From Albidovulum inexpectatum (lineage in GTDB: Bacteria > Pseudomonadota > Alphaproteobacteria > Rhodobacterales > Rhodobacteraceae): a DNA stretch of 64,000 nt. Numbering within the stretch: position 1 is the first letter of the stretch; the number at the start of each line of letters is the position of its first letter. The DNA lies in the NCBI RefSeq assembly GCF_002927635.1, contig NZ_PRDS01000004.1:242580-306579 (forward strand), in the 5' to 3' direction. The notes beneath the pieces were generated by a model, which was not told the DNA's origin, did not search any database, and saw only the letters and a list, made by a program, of their open reading frames with translations. Position numbers and translations under genes: made by a program. Of this stretch, positions 16,285-24,891 are shown piece after piece.

Positions 16285-17802
16285 ATGACTTTCTCGATTC
16301 CCCTTCCCGCCCTCGCGCCGCTGATCCTTCTGGCCACCTCGGGCATGGCGGCGTTGCGGCCGGGCTGCCGGCCTCGTCCGATCCCGCCCCTGTCCGAAGC
16401 GGCGGCTTTTGCGGCGCTGGCTCTGGGCCTTGGTGGCGTCGTCCAGCTGATCGTGGCCGGACCCATTTCGGGAACCCTGGTTCGCCTTGACGCCGTATCG
16501 GCGACGATGGCGCTGCTCGTCGGCTTCGTGGGCTGGATCGTGATGCGCTATTCGCGCCGCTATCTGGACGGCGAAAGCCGCGAAGGCCTGTTTCATTCCC
16601 GGATGCTGGCCACGCTGGCGGCCGTGCTGGTTCTGGTCCAGGCGGCGCATCTGGCGGTTCTGGTCGCCGCGTTCGTGGCGGTGGGCCTGGGGCCGCGCGC
16701 GCTGCTTCTGTTCTATCCCGACCGGCCCGAGGCGCGGCGCGCTGCGGCCAAGTTCTCGCTGGTCTGGCATGCGGGCGATCTGGCGCTGATCGTGGCGGCG
16801 GTTGCCTTCTGGCGCGCCTCGGGTTCGGCCGATCTGACGGCGGCGGCCATGCCGGGCTGGGCGCTGCAGATCGCGGCCATCGGGCTGGTCGTGGCGGCGC
16901 TGCTCAAGACGGCGGCCTTCCCGCTGCATGGCTGGCTGACCGAGGTGATGGAGGCCCCGACCCCGGTTTCGGCCCTGCTGCATGCGGGGATCATCAATTC
17001 CGGCGGCTACCTGCTGATCCGCATGGCGGATGCGGTGCAGTCCAGCGCGGGCGCGATGGCGGCGCTGGTGCTGATCGGGGGATTCACCGCCCTGTTCGGC
17101 GCGGTCGTCATGCTGACGCAAAGCGCGATCAAGACCGCGCTGGCCTGGTCCACGGTGGCGCAGATGGGCTTCATGCTGATGCAATGCGGGCTGGGCCTGT
17201 GGGCGCTGGCGCTGCTGCATATCCTGGCGCATTCGCTGTACAAGGCTTATGCCTTCCTTGGCTCGGGTGGCGCGGTGCGCGCGGTTCTGGCAACGCGCCG
17301 GCCCGGGCCCGTCGCCGTGCCCGACCTTGCGGCCGTCGGCCGGTCCTTCCTTCTGGCGCTGGGGCTCTATGCCGCCATGGCCGCCCTGTTCACGCTGATC
17401 GCGGGGCCGAAAAGCCCGCAGGCGCTGGCGCTGGGGGCGATGCTGGTGTTCGGCGTGGCCTATCTGGTGGCCCAGGGCCTGGCCGGGGCGGCCCCAGCCG
17501 CGCTGACCCGCCGCACGGTCACGGCCTCGGTCGCCGCCGCGTTCGGCTATTTCGGCTTTCAGGTCGCGGCCCAGGCGCTGTGGGGCCCCCATCTGCCGCC
17601 CACGCCGCAGGTCGGCGCGCTGGAATGGGCGTTGATCGTGCTGGCCGTGGGGTCGTTCGGCCTGGTGGCCTTTGCGCAGGCATTGTTCCCGCTTTGGGCA
17701 CATCACCCGGCCTCGGCCGGCTGGCGGGTCCACCTGGCGAACGGGCTGTATCTGAACACGCTGTTCGACCGCCTGATCGGCGGCCTGCGCACCGCCCGTT
17801 GA
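16285..17802 (+). CDS. dabB: DabB, membrane subunit of the DAB inorganic-carbon transporter (NuoL-like)
   Basis: A 505-residue polytopic membrane protein of the proton-conducting NADH-quinone oxidoreductase/antiporter family. The hallmark is LKTAAFPLHGWLTEVMEAPTPVSALLHAG (in two parts near residues 210-238) and HSLYKAYAFLGSGG. It is shorter than NuoL and lacks its long lateral helix. The next gene, 24 nt on, is a UPF0753/DabA protein. DabB supplies proton flow that drives DabA to convert CO2 to bicarbonate. The complex is in the cytoplasmic membrane. The pairing makes the identification firm. Confidence 0.85.
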   Translation: MTFSIPLPALAPLILLATSGMAALRPGCRPRPIPPLSEAAAFAALALGLGGVVQLIVAGPISGTLVRLDAVSATMALLVGFVGWIVMRYSRRYLDGESREGLFHSRMLATLAAVLVLVQAAHLAVLVAAFVAVGLGPRALLLFYPDRPEARRAAAKFSLVWHAGDLALIVAAVAFWRASGSADLTAAAMPGWALQIAAIGLVVAALLKTAAFPLHGWLTEVMEAPTPVSALLHAGIINSGGYLLIRMADAVQSSAGAMAALVLIGGFTALFGAVVMLTQSAIKTALAWSTVAQMGFMLMQCGLGLWALALLHILAHSLYKAYAFLGSGGAVRAVLATRRPGPVAVPDLAAVGRSFLLALGLYAAMAALFTLIAGPKSPQALALGAMLVFGVAYLVAQGLAGAAPAALTRRTVTASVAAAFGYFGFQVAAQALWGPHLPPTPQVGALEWALIVLAVGSFGLVAFAQALFPLWAHHPASAGWRVHLANGLYLNTLFDRLIGGLRTAR

Positions 17803-17826
17803 CCCGCTTTCCCCGGAGGACTCCCC

Positions 17827-20800
17827 ATGTTCATGAAACACGATGTCATCGCCCCGGCCCGGATGCCGGAAATCCTGCGCGCGGCCGAATCCGCCCTGCG
17901 CGCGATCCCGCCCGCCTTCGGGCTGGAGGCCACGGTTGCGGTCAACCCCTTCCTTGGCCAGTCGGGAACCGATCTTGCCACGGCCTCGGCCCTGATGGCC
18001 CGGGTCGCGGGCGAAAGCCTGACCCGCCCGCGCGCGGAATTCGCCGCGATGATCGCCCGGGGCGAGATCAGCGACGACGACCTGGCCGCCGCGCTGATCG
18101 CGTGTGAATCTCCGTTCAAGCCCGTCGATCTGGCGATGCTGAAGGCCCGCGCCCGCACGGATGCGCCCCCGGTGAACCCGCTGCCGACGGTGGCCGATCT
18201 GGCGGCCAGGGTCACGGGAACCGACTGGCCCGCCGTGATCGCCCGCAGCCTGGGCCTGTGGGCGGCGGGTCACTACGATCGCGGCCAGGCCCTGTGGACG
18301 CCCACGCCGGGGCGCGAGGCCTATACCGCCTGGCGCGAATGGGCCAGCCATGACCTGACGCCCGAAATCGCCGGGCTGCCGGGCTTCTGCGCTCATGTCG
18401 CGGCGGCGCCCGATACCGCCGAACGGGCCATCCTGCGCGCCGCCGAACGGCTGGGCCTGGACGAACAGGCCGCGCCGACGGCCTTTCACCGGCTGCTGAT
18501 GGATCTGGGCGGCTGGGCCCAACTGGCCCGTGGCGCCCTGTGGCGGGCCGAGCTGCGCGGCGGGACCGATCGGGACCTGGCTGGCCTGCTGGCCATTCGC
18601 CTGATCTGGGAAGAGGCGCTGCTGACGCATGTGCCGCAGATCGGCGCCGAATGGGCACGTGTCGTTGCGGCCCATGCCGCGCCGGTGGTCCCCACCCCCG
18701 ATCAGGTGATCGACGCGATCCTGCAGGACGCCGCCGAGCGCGCCCATCAGCGTGACCTCGCGCGGCGCCTGTCAGCCCCGGCCGCCGTGCGGTCGCGCCC
18801 CGCGCTGCAGGCCGCCTTCTGCATCGATACGCGCTCGGAAATCTTCCGCCGCGCGCTCGAGGCGCAGGATGCCGGGATCGAGACGCTGGGCTTTGCCGGC
18901 TTCTTCGGCCTGCCGCTGGCACATCAGCAGGCGGGGTCGGACGTGGTCGAAGATCACCTGCCCGCCCTTCTGGTGCCGCAGATCCGGACCTGTTCCCACA
19001 GCCCGGACGAGGCCGATTCCCGGATCCGCGCCCGCGCAACGCGTGCCTGGGGACGGTTTCGGCAGGCCGCCGTCAGTTCGTTCGCCTTTGTCGAAGCCGC
19101 CGGCCTGACCTATGGCGCCAAGCTGCTGCGTTCGGCGCTGCGGCTGGGCACCGATCGCGCCGCGTCGTCTGCGCCCGATATCCTGTCCGCCATACCCGGC
19201 CCCGCGCGTGCCGAAATCGCGGCCCGCGTGCTGAAGGCCATGGGCCTTGCGCGAAACCAGGCGCCGCTGGTCCTGCTGATCGGCCATGGCGCGCAGATGC
19301 AGAACAACCCGCATGAAAGCGCCTATCATTGCGGCGCTTGCGGTGGCCATACGGGCGAGGTTTCGGCGCGCGCGCTGGCGATCCTGCTGAACGATCCCGA
19401 AACCCGGGCGGGGCTGGCCGCGCATGGCGTGACGCTGGCCGAGGATGTGCGCTTTGTCGCGGGGCTGCATGACACCACGACCGACGAAGTGACCTTGTTC
19501 GATGACACTGGCATGTTCGACGGTGGCGATTCATTGTCCAAGGCCCGCGAATGGCTGCGCGCGGCGGGACGCCTTGCACGGGCCGAACGGGCCATGTCCC
19601 TGCCCGGCGCCACGCCCGACGGGCTGTTCGCGCGGGCGCGCGACTGGGCCGAATTGCGCCCCGAATGGGGCCTTGCGGGCTGCGCCAGCCTGATCGCCGC
19701 GCCCCGGTCGGTCACGCGGCTTGCCGACCTGCGCGGGCGCAGCTTCCTGCATTCCTATGACTGGCGAACGGACGAAGGCTTTGCCACGCTGGAACTGATC
19801 CTGACCGCGCCAGTGGTCGTGGCCAGCTGGATTGCGCTGCAATACTACGGCTCGACCGTGGCGCCCGACAGTTTCGGCGGCGGAAACAAGACGCTGCACA
19901 ATGTCGTGGGCGGCATCGGGGTTGTCGAGGGCAATGGCGGCAGGCTGCGCGTCGGGCTGCCCCGGCAGGCGGTTCATGACGGGCAGGCGCGCCGTCATGA
20001 TCCGCTGCGCCTGAGCGTGCTGATCGAGGCGCCGCAAGAGCCGATGGCCGAGATCCTGAACCGCCACCCCGATCTGCGCGCGCTGTTCGATAATGGCTGG
20101 GTTCATCTGCTGGCCCTGCAGGACGGCCGCCCCGTGGCGCGCTGGCAGAAGGGGCGCGGCTTCCGGCCCCTGTCACGGCGCTGGGGCAAGGCAGGGTTCC
20201 ACCCCAAGCGTGGGGATTGTGCGGCGGCCCGGCCTTGCCCGCGTCACGGCCCCGCCCTTGGCACGCGCTTTGGGGGCCCGTGGCGACGGGGCCTATCCCT
20301 CGACCACCGGGTAGTGCGGCCTGCCCCAATCGGCGTGGGGATTGGCCATCATCAGGTCGATCACGATCGGCACGATCGTCGCCAGGATCTTCACGCCATC
20401 GCGCAATTGATCGCGATTGACGCTGGAATTCCACGTTGCGCCGCCATGGACCAGCTGGTTGCGCAGCACGTAAAGCCGATCGAACAGCATCGCCAGGATC
20501 GCGGCGGTATCCTTGCGGGCCAGGGCTATGTGGAACTTCTTGCGCGCCCGCTCGAACTTCTCGGCCCAGTCCTCATTTCCGGGAATGCCATGATGGTGCC
20601 GCCAGAACGGCGCAAAGACATATCGGTTGTCCAGAAAGACCCGGATCGGCCCCGGAAAGGTCGTCCACACCGCGCGATAGATCGCGCCCGCGGTGTCCAG
20701 GTCATGCAGGCGCTGAAAGAAGGTCTGCAGGGCGTCGCGTTCGGGCAGGTCAAGGGATTCGTCGGCATAGGCCGCGTTGAAGGCAATCCAGTAGAACAGA

Positions 20801-21126
20801 AAGGCCGCGTCCGGGTCATCGGCTTCGCGTTCGGCCCGGCCCAGCCAGCTGATCGCGCGGTGAACCTTCAGCGCCATGTCGGTTGGAAAGCCGTTGCGCA
20901 AGGCACGCTGACGGGCCTTCAGCTGGGCATGGCGCAACGGTCTGCCTGGAACGGATGCCTGTGCCACCTTCGCGTGTCTCCCTGCCGCCATTTTCCCCTA
21001 TCAGGAAGCCCGATTGCGCGCGACGTCAAGGGCTTGGCCCGCGGGGCGGGGTCGATTTCGGCTCGACATGCCCGGTATCCGGCCTATCATGCGCGGGGAT
21101 TTCGCAGGAACACGAGGACGGCATGA
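17827..21126 (+). CDS. dabA: DabA, UPF0753/DUF2309 inorganic-carbon transporter subunit, with an abnormal 3' extension
   Basis: Strong SD (CGGAGGA) before ATG 17827. The conserved part covers about residues 1-785. It includes carbonic-anhydrase-like zinc ligands: FCIDTRSE (Cys and Asp), an invariant His in LIGHG, and CGACGGHTGE. The domain ends near WVHLLALQDG (about 20135). DabA proteins normally stop shortly after this point, at roughly 800 residues. Here the frame has no stop and continues about 300 codons to 21126, wholly antisense to a convergent HEPN-type gene. The tail is Arg/His-rich and looks non-coding. A lost stop codon or a frameshift (real or sequencing) near 20150-20230 is likely; a +1 shift would end at 20314. 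Gene identity is sure, the 3' end is not. Confidence 0.75.
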   Translation: MFMKHDVIAPARMPEILRAAESALRAIPPAFGLEATVAVNPFLGQSGTDLATASALMARVAGESLTRPRAEFAAMIARGEISDDDLAAALIACESPFKPVDLAMLKARARTDAPPVNPLPTVADLAARVTGTDWPAVIARSLGLWAAGHYDRGQALWTPTPGREAYTAWREWASHDLTPEIAGLPGFCAHVAAAPDTAERAILRAAERLGLDEQAAPTAFHRLLMDLGGWAQLARGALWRAELRGGTDRDLAGLLAIRLIWEEALLTHVPQIGAEWARVVAAHAAPVVPTPDQVIDAILQDAAERAHQRDLARRLSAPAAVRSRPALQAAFCIDTRSEIFRRALEAQDAGIETLGFAGFFGLPLAHQQAGSDVVEDHLPALLVPQIRTCSHSPDEADSRIRARATRAWGRFRQAAVSSFAFVEAAGLTYGAKLLRSALRLGTDRAASSAPDILSAIPGPARAEIAARVLKAMGLARNQAPLVLLIGHGAQMQNNPHESAYHCGACGGHTGEVSARALAILLNDPETRAGLAAHGVTLAEDVRFVAGLHDTTTDEVTLFDDTGMFDGGDSLSKAREWLRAAGRLARAERAMSLPGATPDGLFARARDWAELRPEWGLAGCASLIAAPRSVTRLADLRGRSFLHSYDWRTDEGFATLELILTAPVVVASWIALQYYGSTVAPDSFGGGNKTLHNVVGGIGVVEGNGGRLRVGLPRQAVHDGQARRHDPLRLSVLIEAPQEPMAEILNRHPDLRALFDNGWVHLLALQDGRPVARWQKGRGFRPLSRRWGKAGFHPKRGDCAAARPCPRHGPALGTRFGGPWRRGLSLDHRVVRPAPIGVGIGHHQVDHDRHDRRQDLHAIAQLIAIDAGIPRCAAMDQLVAQHVKPIEQHRQDRGGILAGQGYVELLARPLELLGPVLISGNAMMVPPERRKDISVVQKDPDRPRKGRPHRAIDRARGVQVMQALKEGLQGVAFGQVKGFVGIGRVEGNPVEQKGRVRVIGFAFGPAQPADRAVNLQRHVGWKAVAQGTLTGLQLGMAQRSAWNGCLCHLRVSPCRHFPLSGSPIARDVKGLARGAGSISARHARYPAYHARGFRRNTRTA
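20293..20991 (-). CDS. HEPN-domain-like protein of unknown function
   Basis: A 232-residue soluble protein. The segment FDRLYVLRNQLVHGGATWN carries the Rx4-6H motif (RNQLVH) of HEPN ribonuclease or Apea-type domains, and FLFYWIAFNAAYAD is the matching N-terminal helix. It lies entirely under the over-long 3' tail of dabA on the other strand. Amino-acid composition here is normal, whereas the opposite frame is Arg/His-rich, so this is the real gene. The start at 20991 has AGGGG upstream; MALKVHRAI at 20877 is an alternative. A role in RNA cleavage or defence is possible but unsupported by neighbours. Confidence 0.65.
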   Translation of the reverse strand: MAAGRHAKVAQASVPGRPLRHAQLKARQRALRNGFPTDMALKVHRAISWLGRAEREADDPDAAFLFYWIAFNAAYADESLDLPERDALQTFFQRLHDLDTAGAIYRAVWTTFPGPIRVFLDNRYVFAPFWRHHHGIPGNEDWAEKFERARKKFHIALARKDTAAILAMLFDRLYVLRNQLVHGGATWNSSVNRDQLRDGVKILATIVPIVIDLMMANPHADWGRPHYPVVEG

Positions 21127-21461
21127 CCGCAGCACGCATCACGACCTTGCGCTTCACGGGGCAATTCGGCCGGGCCTGGCCGGTATTTGTGGCGCTGGCA
21201 CTTGGCGGCTGCGTTGCATCAACACCCAAGACGGATCCCGACGGCTTTCTGACCGAAACGCCCGACTGGGTGCTGGAGGTGGCCGCGCCAGGTCAGAACC
21301 TGTCCACCATCAAGGTCAATCCCGAGGATGGCTGCTATTGGTACCTGCATCAGGGCCCGGTCGAGGCCACGCTTCTGCCGCTGCGTTCGCGCGACGGGCG
21401 TCTGATCTGCACGGCCGAATCGCCCCGCGCCCAGGGCGCGGTGCTGCCTTCGCCGCGCTAG
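21123..21461 (+). CDS. Small predicted lipoprotein
   Basis: A 112-residue protein with a lipoprotein signal: hydrophobic segment then LALGGC, with Cys30 as the lipidation site. The mature part is short (DWVLEVAAPGQNLSTIKV, then DGCYWYLHQGPVEATLLPL) and has two further Cys. I do not recognise a named family. ATG at 21123 follows GAGGA. Its stop is 5 nt from the end of the convergent L,D-transpeptidase gene. Confidence 0.6.
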   Translation: MTAARITTLRFTGQFGRAWPVFVALALGGCVASTPKTDPDGFLTETPDWVLEVAAPGQNLSTIKVNPEDGCYWYLHQGPVEATLLPLRSRDGRLICTAESPRAQGAVLPSPR

Positions 21462-21466
21462 CACGA

Positions 21467-22132
21467 TCAGCTTTGCGCGGTGATCGAATCCTCGGCGGGA
21501 TACAGATAGGCCGTCACACCGACATCGACGAAGTCGTACAGGTGGTTGATATGCGCCATCACCATGCGCACGCAGCCCGAGCTGGCACGCAGCCCGATCG
21601 ACCAGGGCTGCGGCGTCCCGTGAATGCGCAGATAGGTGTCGCGGTTGCCGACATACAGATACAGCGCGCGTGAGCCGAGCGCGTTGTTCGGCCCCGGGTC
21701 CATCCCGTCGGCAAAGCGCGCATAGGTTTCGGGTTCGCGTTCGATCATCGCCTGCGTGGGCGTCCAGCGCGGCCATTTGGCCTTGCGCCCGATCGTGTAG
21801 GTGCCCGGTTCGTACAGATCGCCGCGCCCGATCGCCACGCCATAGCGCATGGCCGTACCGTCGTCGCGGATATGGTACAGATAGCGGGCGACGGCATCGA
21901 CATGGATATCGCCGGGGATCAGCCCCGGCCGCGCCTCGACCAGCGTCGGCAGAAAGCGCGGATGCAGCCCCCACGGGTTCGACGTGTACAGGTCGAAATT
22001 CGGCGGCGTGACCAGCGCGTCCCATTCCGCCCATTGCCGCTCCATCTCGGCCGAGGCGCCAAGGACCGGTGCCGCGATCGGAGGCGAGAACATCGCCGCG
22101 GCGGTGATGATGAAATGGCGTCTGGTCAGCAT
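21467..22132 (-). CDS. L,D-transpeptidase (YkuD family), exported by a Tat-like signal
   Basis: A 221-residue protein. The start MLTRRHFIITAAAM is a twin-arginine signal peptide ending near VLGA. The YkuD catalytic motif is complete: HGTP, then SSGCVRM with the nucleophile Cys, near residues 166-187. Such enzymes form meso-DAP cross-links in peptidoglycan or attach proteins to it in the periplasm. Start 22132 chosen to match the signal peptide; upstream codons have no coding character. Confidence 0.85.
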   Translation of the reverse strand: MLTRRHFIITAAAMFSPPIAAPVLGASAEMERQWAEWDALVTPPNFDLYTSNPWGLHPRFLPTLVEARPGLIPGDIHVDAVARYLYHIRDDGTAMRYGVAIGRGDLYEPGTYTIGRKAKWPRWTPTQAMIEREPETYARFADGMDPGPNNALGSRALYLYVGNRDTYLRIHGTPQPWSIGLRASSGCVRMVMAHINHLYDFVDVGVTAYLYPAEDSITAQS

Positions 22133-22268
22133 GGGTGCGATCTCCGATGGCGCATGCCGGTATTGGCAGAGGAACAATGCTGTCATGCCCGGCCGGGTTC
22201 CGCCACATGCATGTGACAGATGCCCCTGTCTAGTCACGACCATGTGAGAATCACCGACAGTGGCGGAT

Positions 22269-24890
22269 TCACGCCACCGTCGGGCGCGAGATCGCGATCG
22301 CCGTGCCCCCCAGCGCCATGAAGGCGCGCTGGCGGCAGGAAAAGACGAGGATCTGCAGATCCTGTGCCTGGCGGGTCAGGGCGTCGAACATCTGTTCGAT
22401 CCGCTGGTCGTCGGTATAGACGATGGCATCGTCCAGTATGACCGGCGCCGGCCGGCCCTTCTGCGCCAGAAGCCGGGCAAAGGCCAGGCGGACCAGCAGC
22501 GAAAGCTGCTCGCGCGTGCCCCCCGACAGGATGTCGTAATCCTCGGCCTCGCCGCGCCGGCGAATGGCGCGGATCATGCCGGTTTCCGCGTCGATCTCGG
22601 GCTCGGCATCCGGCCAGATCATGCGCACCAGCGGCACAAGTTCGCGCAGCACAGGCGCGACATAGGCCTCGCGCGCCGCGTCCTGGGCCGCACGCAGGGC
22701 GTCGCGCAGCCGTTGGTGCACGGCGATCTCGAAGCGCAGCCGATCGAGGCGGTCCCGCACGCGGTCCAGTTTGTCGCGGCAGAAGGCCAGCTGTTCCTCG
22801 ATGCCCTCGCCGGATTCCAGGTCTATCCGCGTGTCCAGCGCGGCCAGCTCCAGCTTCAGCTCGCTGCTTCTGTGGCGCACATTTTCAATCGCCGCGCGCG
22901 CGCGTTCAGCCCTGGCCTCGGCCATGGCCAGATCCGGCGCGTTGCGCCGCAGATCCGCAAGATTCACGCGGGCCCGCTCGGCGGCCTGTCCCAGGGTCGC
23001 AATCTCGGCATCCAGACGGGCCAGTTCGGCCTCGGGGTCCTCGGCCCGCAGCGCGGCCTTGGCGCGATCCATCCGCTCGCGCGCGGATTTCTCCTGCGCC
23101 TCGGCCCGCGCAAGCGCCTGTTGTGTGGCGTCCCTGCGCGCGCGGGCTGCGGCCAGCGCCTCGGCGGCCCGGTCCAGCGCGCGCTCGGCATCGGCCAGAT
23201 CACGTTCGGCCGTGGCGCGGTCGGGCAGATCGTTCACGCCCTCGGCGGGCTCGGGCAGGCTGGCCAGTTCGCGGCGCAGCTCGGCCATGCCTTTCGGGGC
23301 AAGGGCGGCCAGGCGGGCCTTGGCATCGCGCAAATCGGCGTCCAGCGCCGCGCGCTGGTCCATGGCGCGGTGAATCTCGGCCAGATCGGACAGGCCGGTC
23401 GCGGCAAGCGCCTTGCCCGCCGCGTCGCGGACCTGGTCAAGGGCCGCGTCGCCGGCCAGCTCGCCGGGGTCAAGCTCGATCCGCCCGACCCCCTCGATCT
23501 CCAGCGTCACCGGCGCATCAAGGATCTGCCTCGTGCCGTCGGGAACGGGTTGGCCATCGCGCATGACCTCGGCCCGCGCGGCGGGGGCGCGGCGCACGGT
23601 AAAGCCCGGCAATGCGCGGGCATGGGCGACCTCGGCGGCCTGCAATTCCTGGTGCGCCTGCACGGCACGGGTCAGGATTGCGGCCTGGGGCAAGGCGGCC
23701 AGCCGGGCCTCCAGTGCCTCGATCTGCCCGCGCAGGGATTCGGCCTGGCCGATCCGTTCGATCAGTTCGCGGCGGCGGCTTTCGGCCGACCGCGCGGCCT
23801 CGGCGCGCAGGACTCGGGTTGCCACATCGCGGGCCTTGCGGTGGGCGGCCTCGGCAAGGCGATGGGCGGATTCGGCGGCCTGGTGATCCTTGCTTGCAGC
23901 AAGGGCGGCCTCTTGCGCCTCGGCCAAAGCCATGCGGGCACGCTTCAGCGCGGCATCGGCCTCGGCGCGCTCGGTCAGCGCGGCGCGCAGTGCCTCGGCC
24001 TGTCCCTTATGCGCCGACAGCCGCGCGTCAAGTTCGGCCAGCGTGCGCTCAGCGGTTTCGATCTGGCCGCTGCGCTCGCGCGCCTCGGCCAGCGCGGCCT
24101 CGGCCTCGGCCAGCCGTTTCCGCAGATCGGCCTGCGCCTGCGGGTCCTCCAGCGTGGCAAGTTCCGCGCGCACCGCACGGCGACGCTCCAGATCGCGGGC
24201 CAGCTTGTCGGCGCGTTCGGCAAGCTCGCGCTCGCGCGCCTGCAGCGACTCGACCTCGGCCTCGGTGCGGGCAAGATCGCTGCCGGCGCGGGCCTTCTTC
24301 TGCGAACCGGTCAGCTGGCTGGACAGGAACGTCTCGCAGGCGGCCAGCGCGCGTTCCAGCCGGCGGCCGCCCGTCATCAGCTCCACCTCGCCCGCGACCT
24401 CGGTCATGATGTCGCGGCGGGCGGCTTCCTCGACCTCGCGGATCTTCTTCTCGACCGGCTCGCCCACCAGACCCTGGCGCACCCACAACAGCCCCGCCGG
24501 GCCCGCGCCCCCCTTGCCGAGGCCCAGAAGCTCGGCCAGGCGTGTCTCGGCGGCCTCGCCCTCGGCCACAGCCGCGCCGTCGCAGGTCAGTCGGGCCGAC
24601 TTGCGCCCGGCCGAGCTGGACCAGACCTTGCGGATCGTCCACTGCCGGCCATCGGCCTCGAACGCCACCTCGACCTCGGGATCTCCGCCCGCCTTGGGCT
24701 GCAGGCCGCGGGCCACGGCGTCCCATGACCGATGCGACAGGAAAAAGGCCGCATGAAGCGCGTCGAAAAAGGTGGACTTGCCCGCCTCGTTCGGGGCGGT
24801 CAGCACGTTCAGACCGGGGCCGATCCCCTCGATCCGCGCCGGATCGACGAAACGGCGCACATTGCGCAGCTCGATGGCGGTGATGCGCAT
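22269..24890 (-). CDS. SbcC/YhaN-like AAA ATPase of the SMC type
   Basis: An 873-residue protein. The N-terminal Walker A loop is APNEAGKSTFFDALHAAFF (about residues 33-51). Two long Ala/Arg/Glu-rich coiled-coil arms follow. The C-terminal half has the ABC-type signature ILSGGTREQLSLLVRLAFAR and Walker B APVILDDAIVYTDDQR. The gene begins 1 nt after an SbcD-like nuclease. The order and the absence of a zinc-hook CxxC resemble the YhaN/YhaO pair more than classical SbcCD. It probably holds and unwinds DNA ends for the partner nuclease. Confidence 0.8.
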   Translation of the reverse strand: MRITAIELRNVRRFVDPARIEGIGPGLNVLTAPNEAGKSTFFDALHAAFFLSHRSWDAVARGLQPKAGGDPEVEVAFEADGRQWTIRKVWSSSAGRKSARLTCDGAAVAEGEAAETRLAELLGLGKGGAGPAGLLWVRQGLVGEPVEKKIREVEEAARRDIMTEVAGEVELMTGGRRLERALAACETFLSSQLTGSQKKARAGSDLARTEAEVESLQARERELAERADKLARDLERRRAVRAELATLEDPQAQADLRKRLAEAEAALAEARERSGQIETAERTLAELDARLSAHKGQAEALRAALTERAEADAALKRARMALAEAQEAALAASKDHQAAESAHRLAEAAHRKARDVATRVLRAEAARSAESRRRELIERIGQAESLRGQIEALEARLAALPQAAILTRAVQAHQELQAAEVAHARALPGFTVRRAPAARAEVMRDGQPVPDGTRQILDAPVTLEIEGVGRIELDPGELAGDAALDQVRDAAGKALAATGLSDLAEIHRAMDQRAALDADLRDAKARLAALAPKGMAELRRELASLPEPAEGVNDLPDRATAERDLADAERALDRAAEALAAARARRDATQQALARAEAQEKSARERMDRAKAALRAEDPEAELARLDAEIATLGQAAERARVNLADLRRNAPDLAMAEARAERARAAIENVRHRSSELKLELAALDTRIDLESGEGIEEQLAFCRDKLDRVRDRLDRLRFEIAVHQRLRDALRAAQDAAREAYVAPVLRELVPLVRMIWPDAEPEIDAETGMIRAIRRRGEAEDYDILSGGTREQLSLLVRLAFARLLAQKGRPAPVILDDAIVYTDDQRIEQMFDALTRQAQDLQILVFSCRQRAFMALGGTAIAISRPTVA

Positions 24891-24891
24891 C

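Noticed and set aside
16237..18747. 836-codon open frame on the minus strand across dabB and dabA
   Set aside because: Composition is Gln/Arg/Gly-rich, with no SD or domain; dabB and dabA on the plus strand have clear family motifs.
22260..24728. 822-codon open frame on the plus strand
   Set aside because: Antisense shadow of the SbcC-like gene; low-complexity Gly/Leu/Gln composition and no start context.
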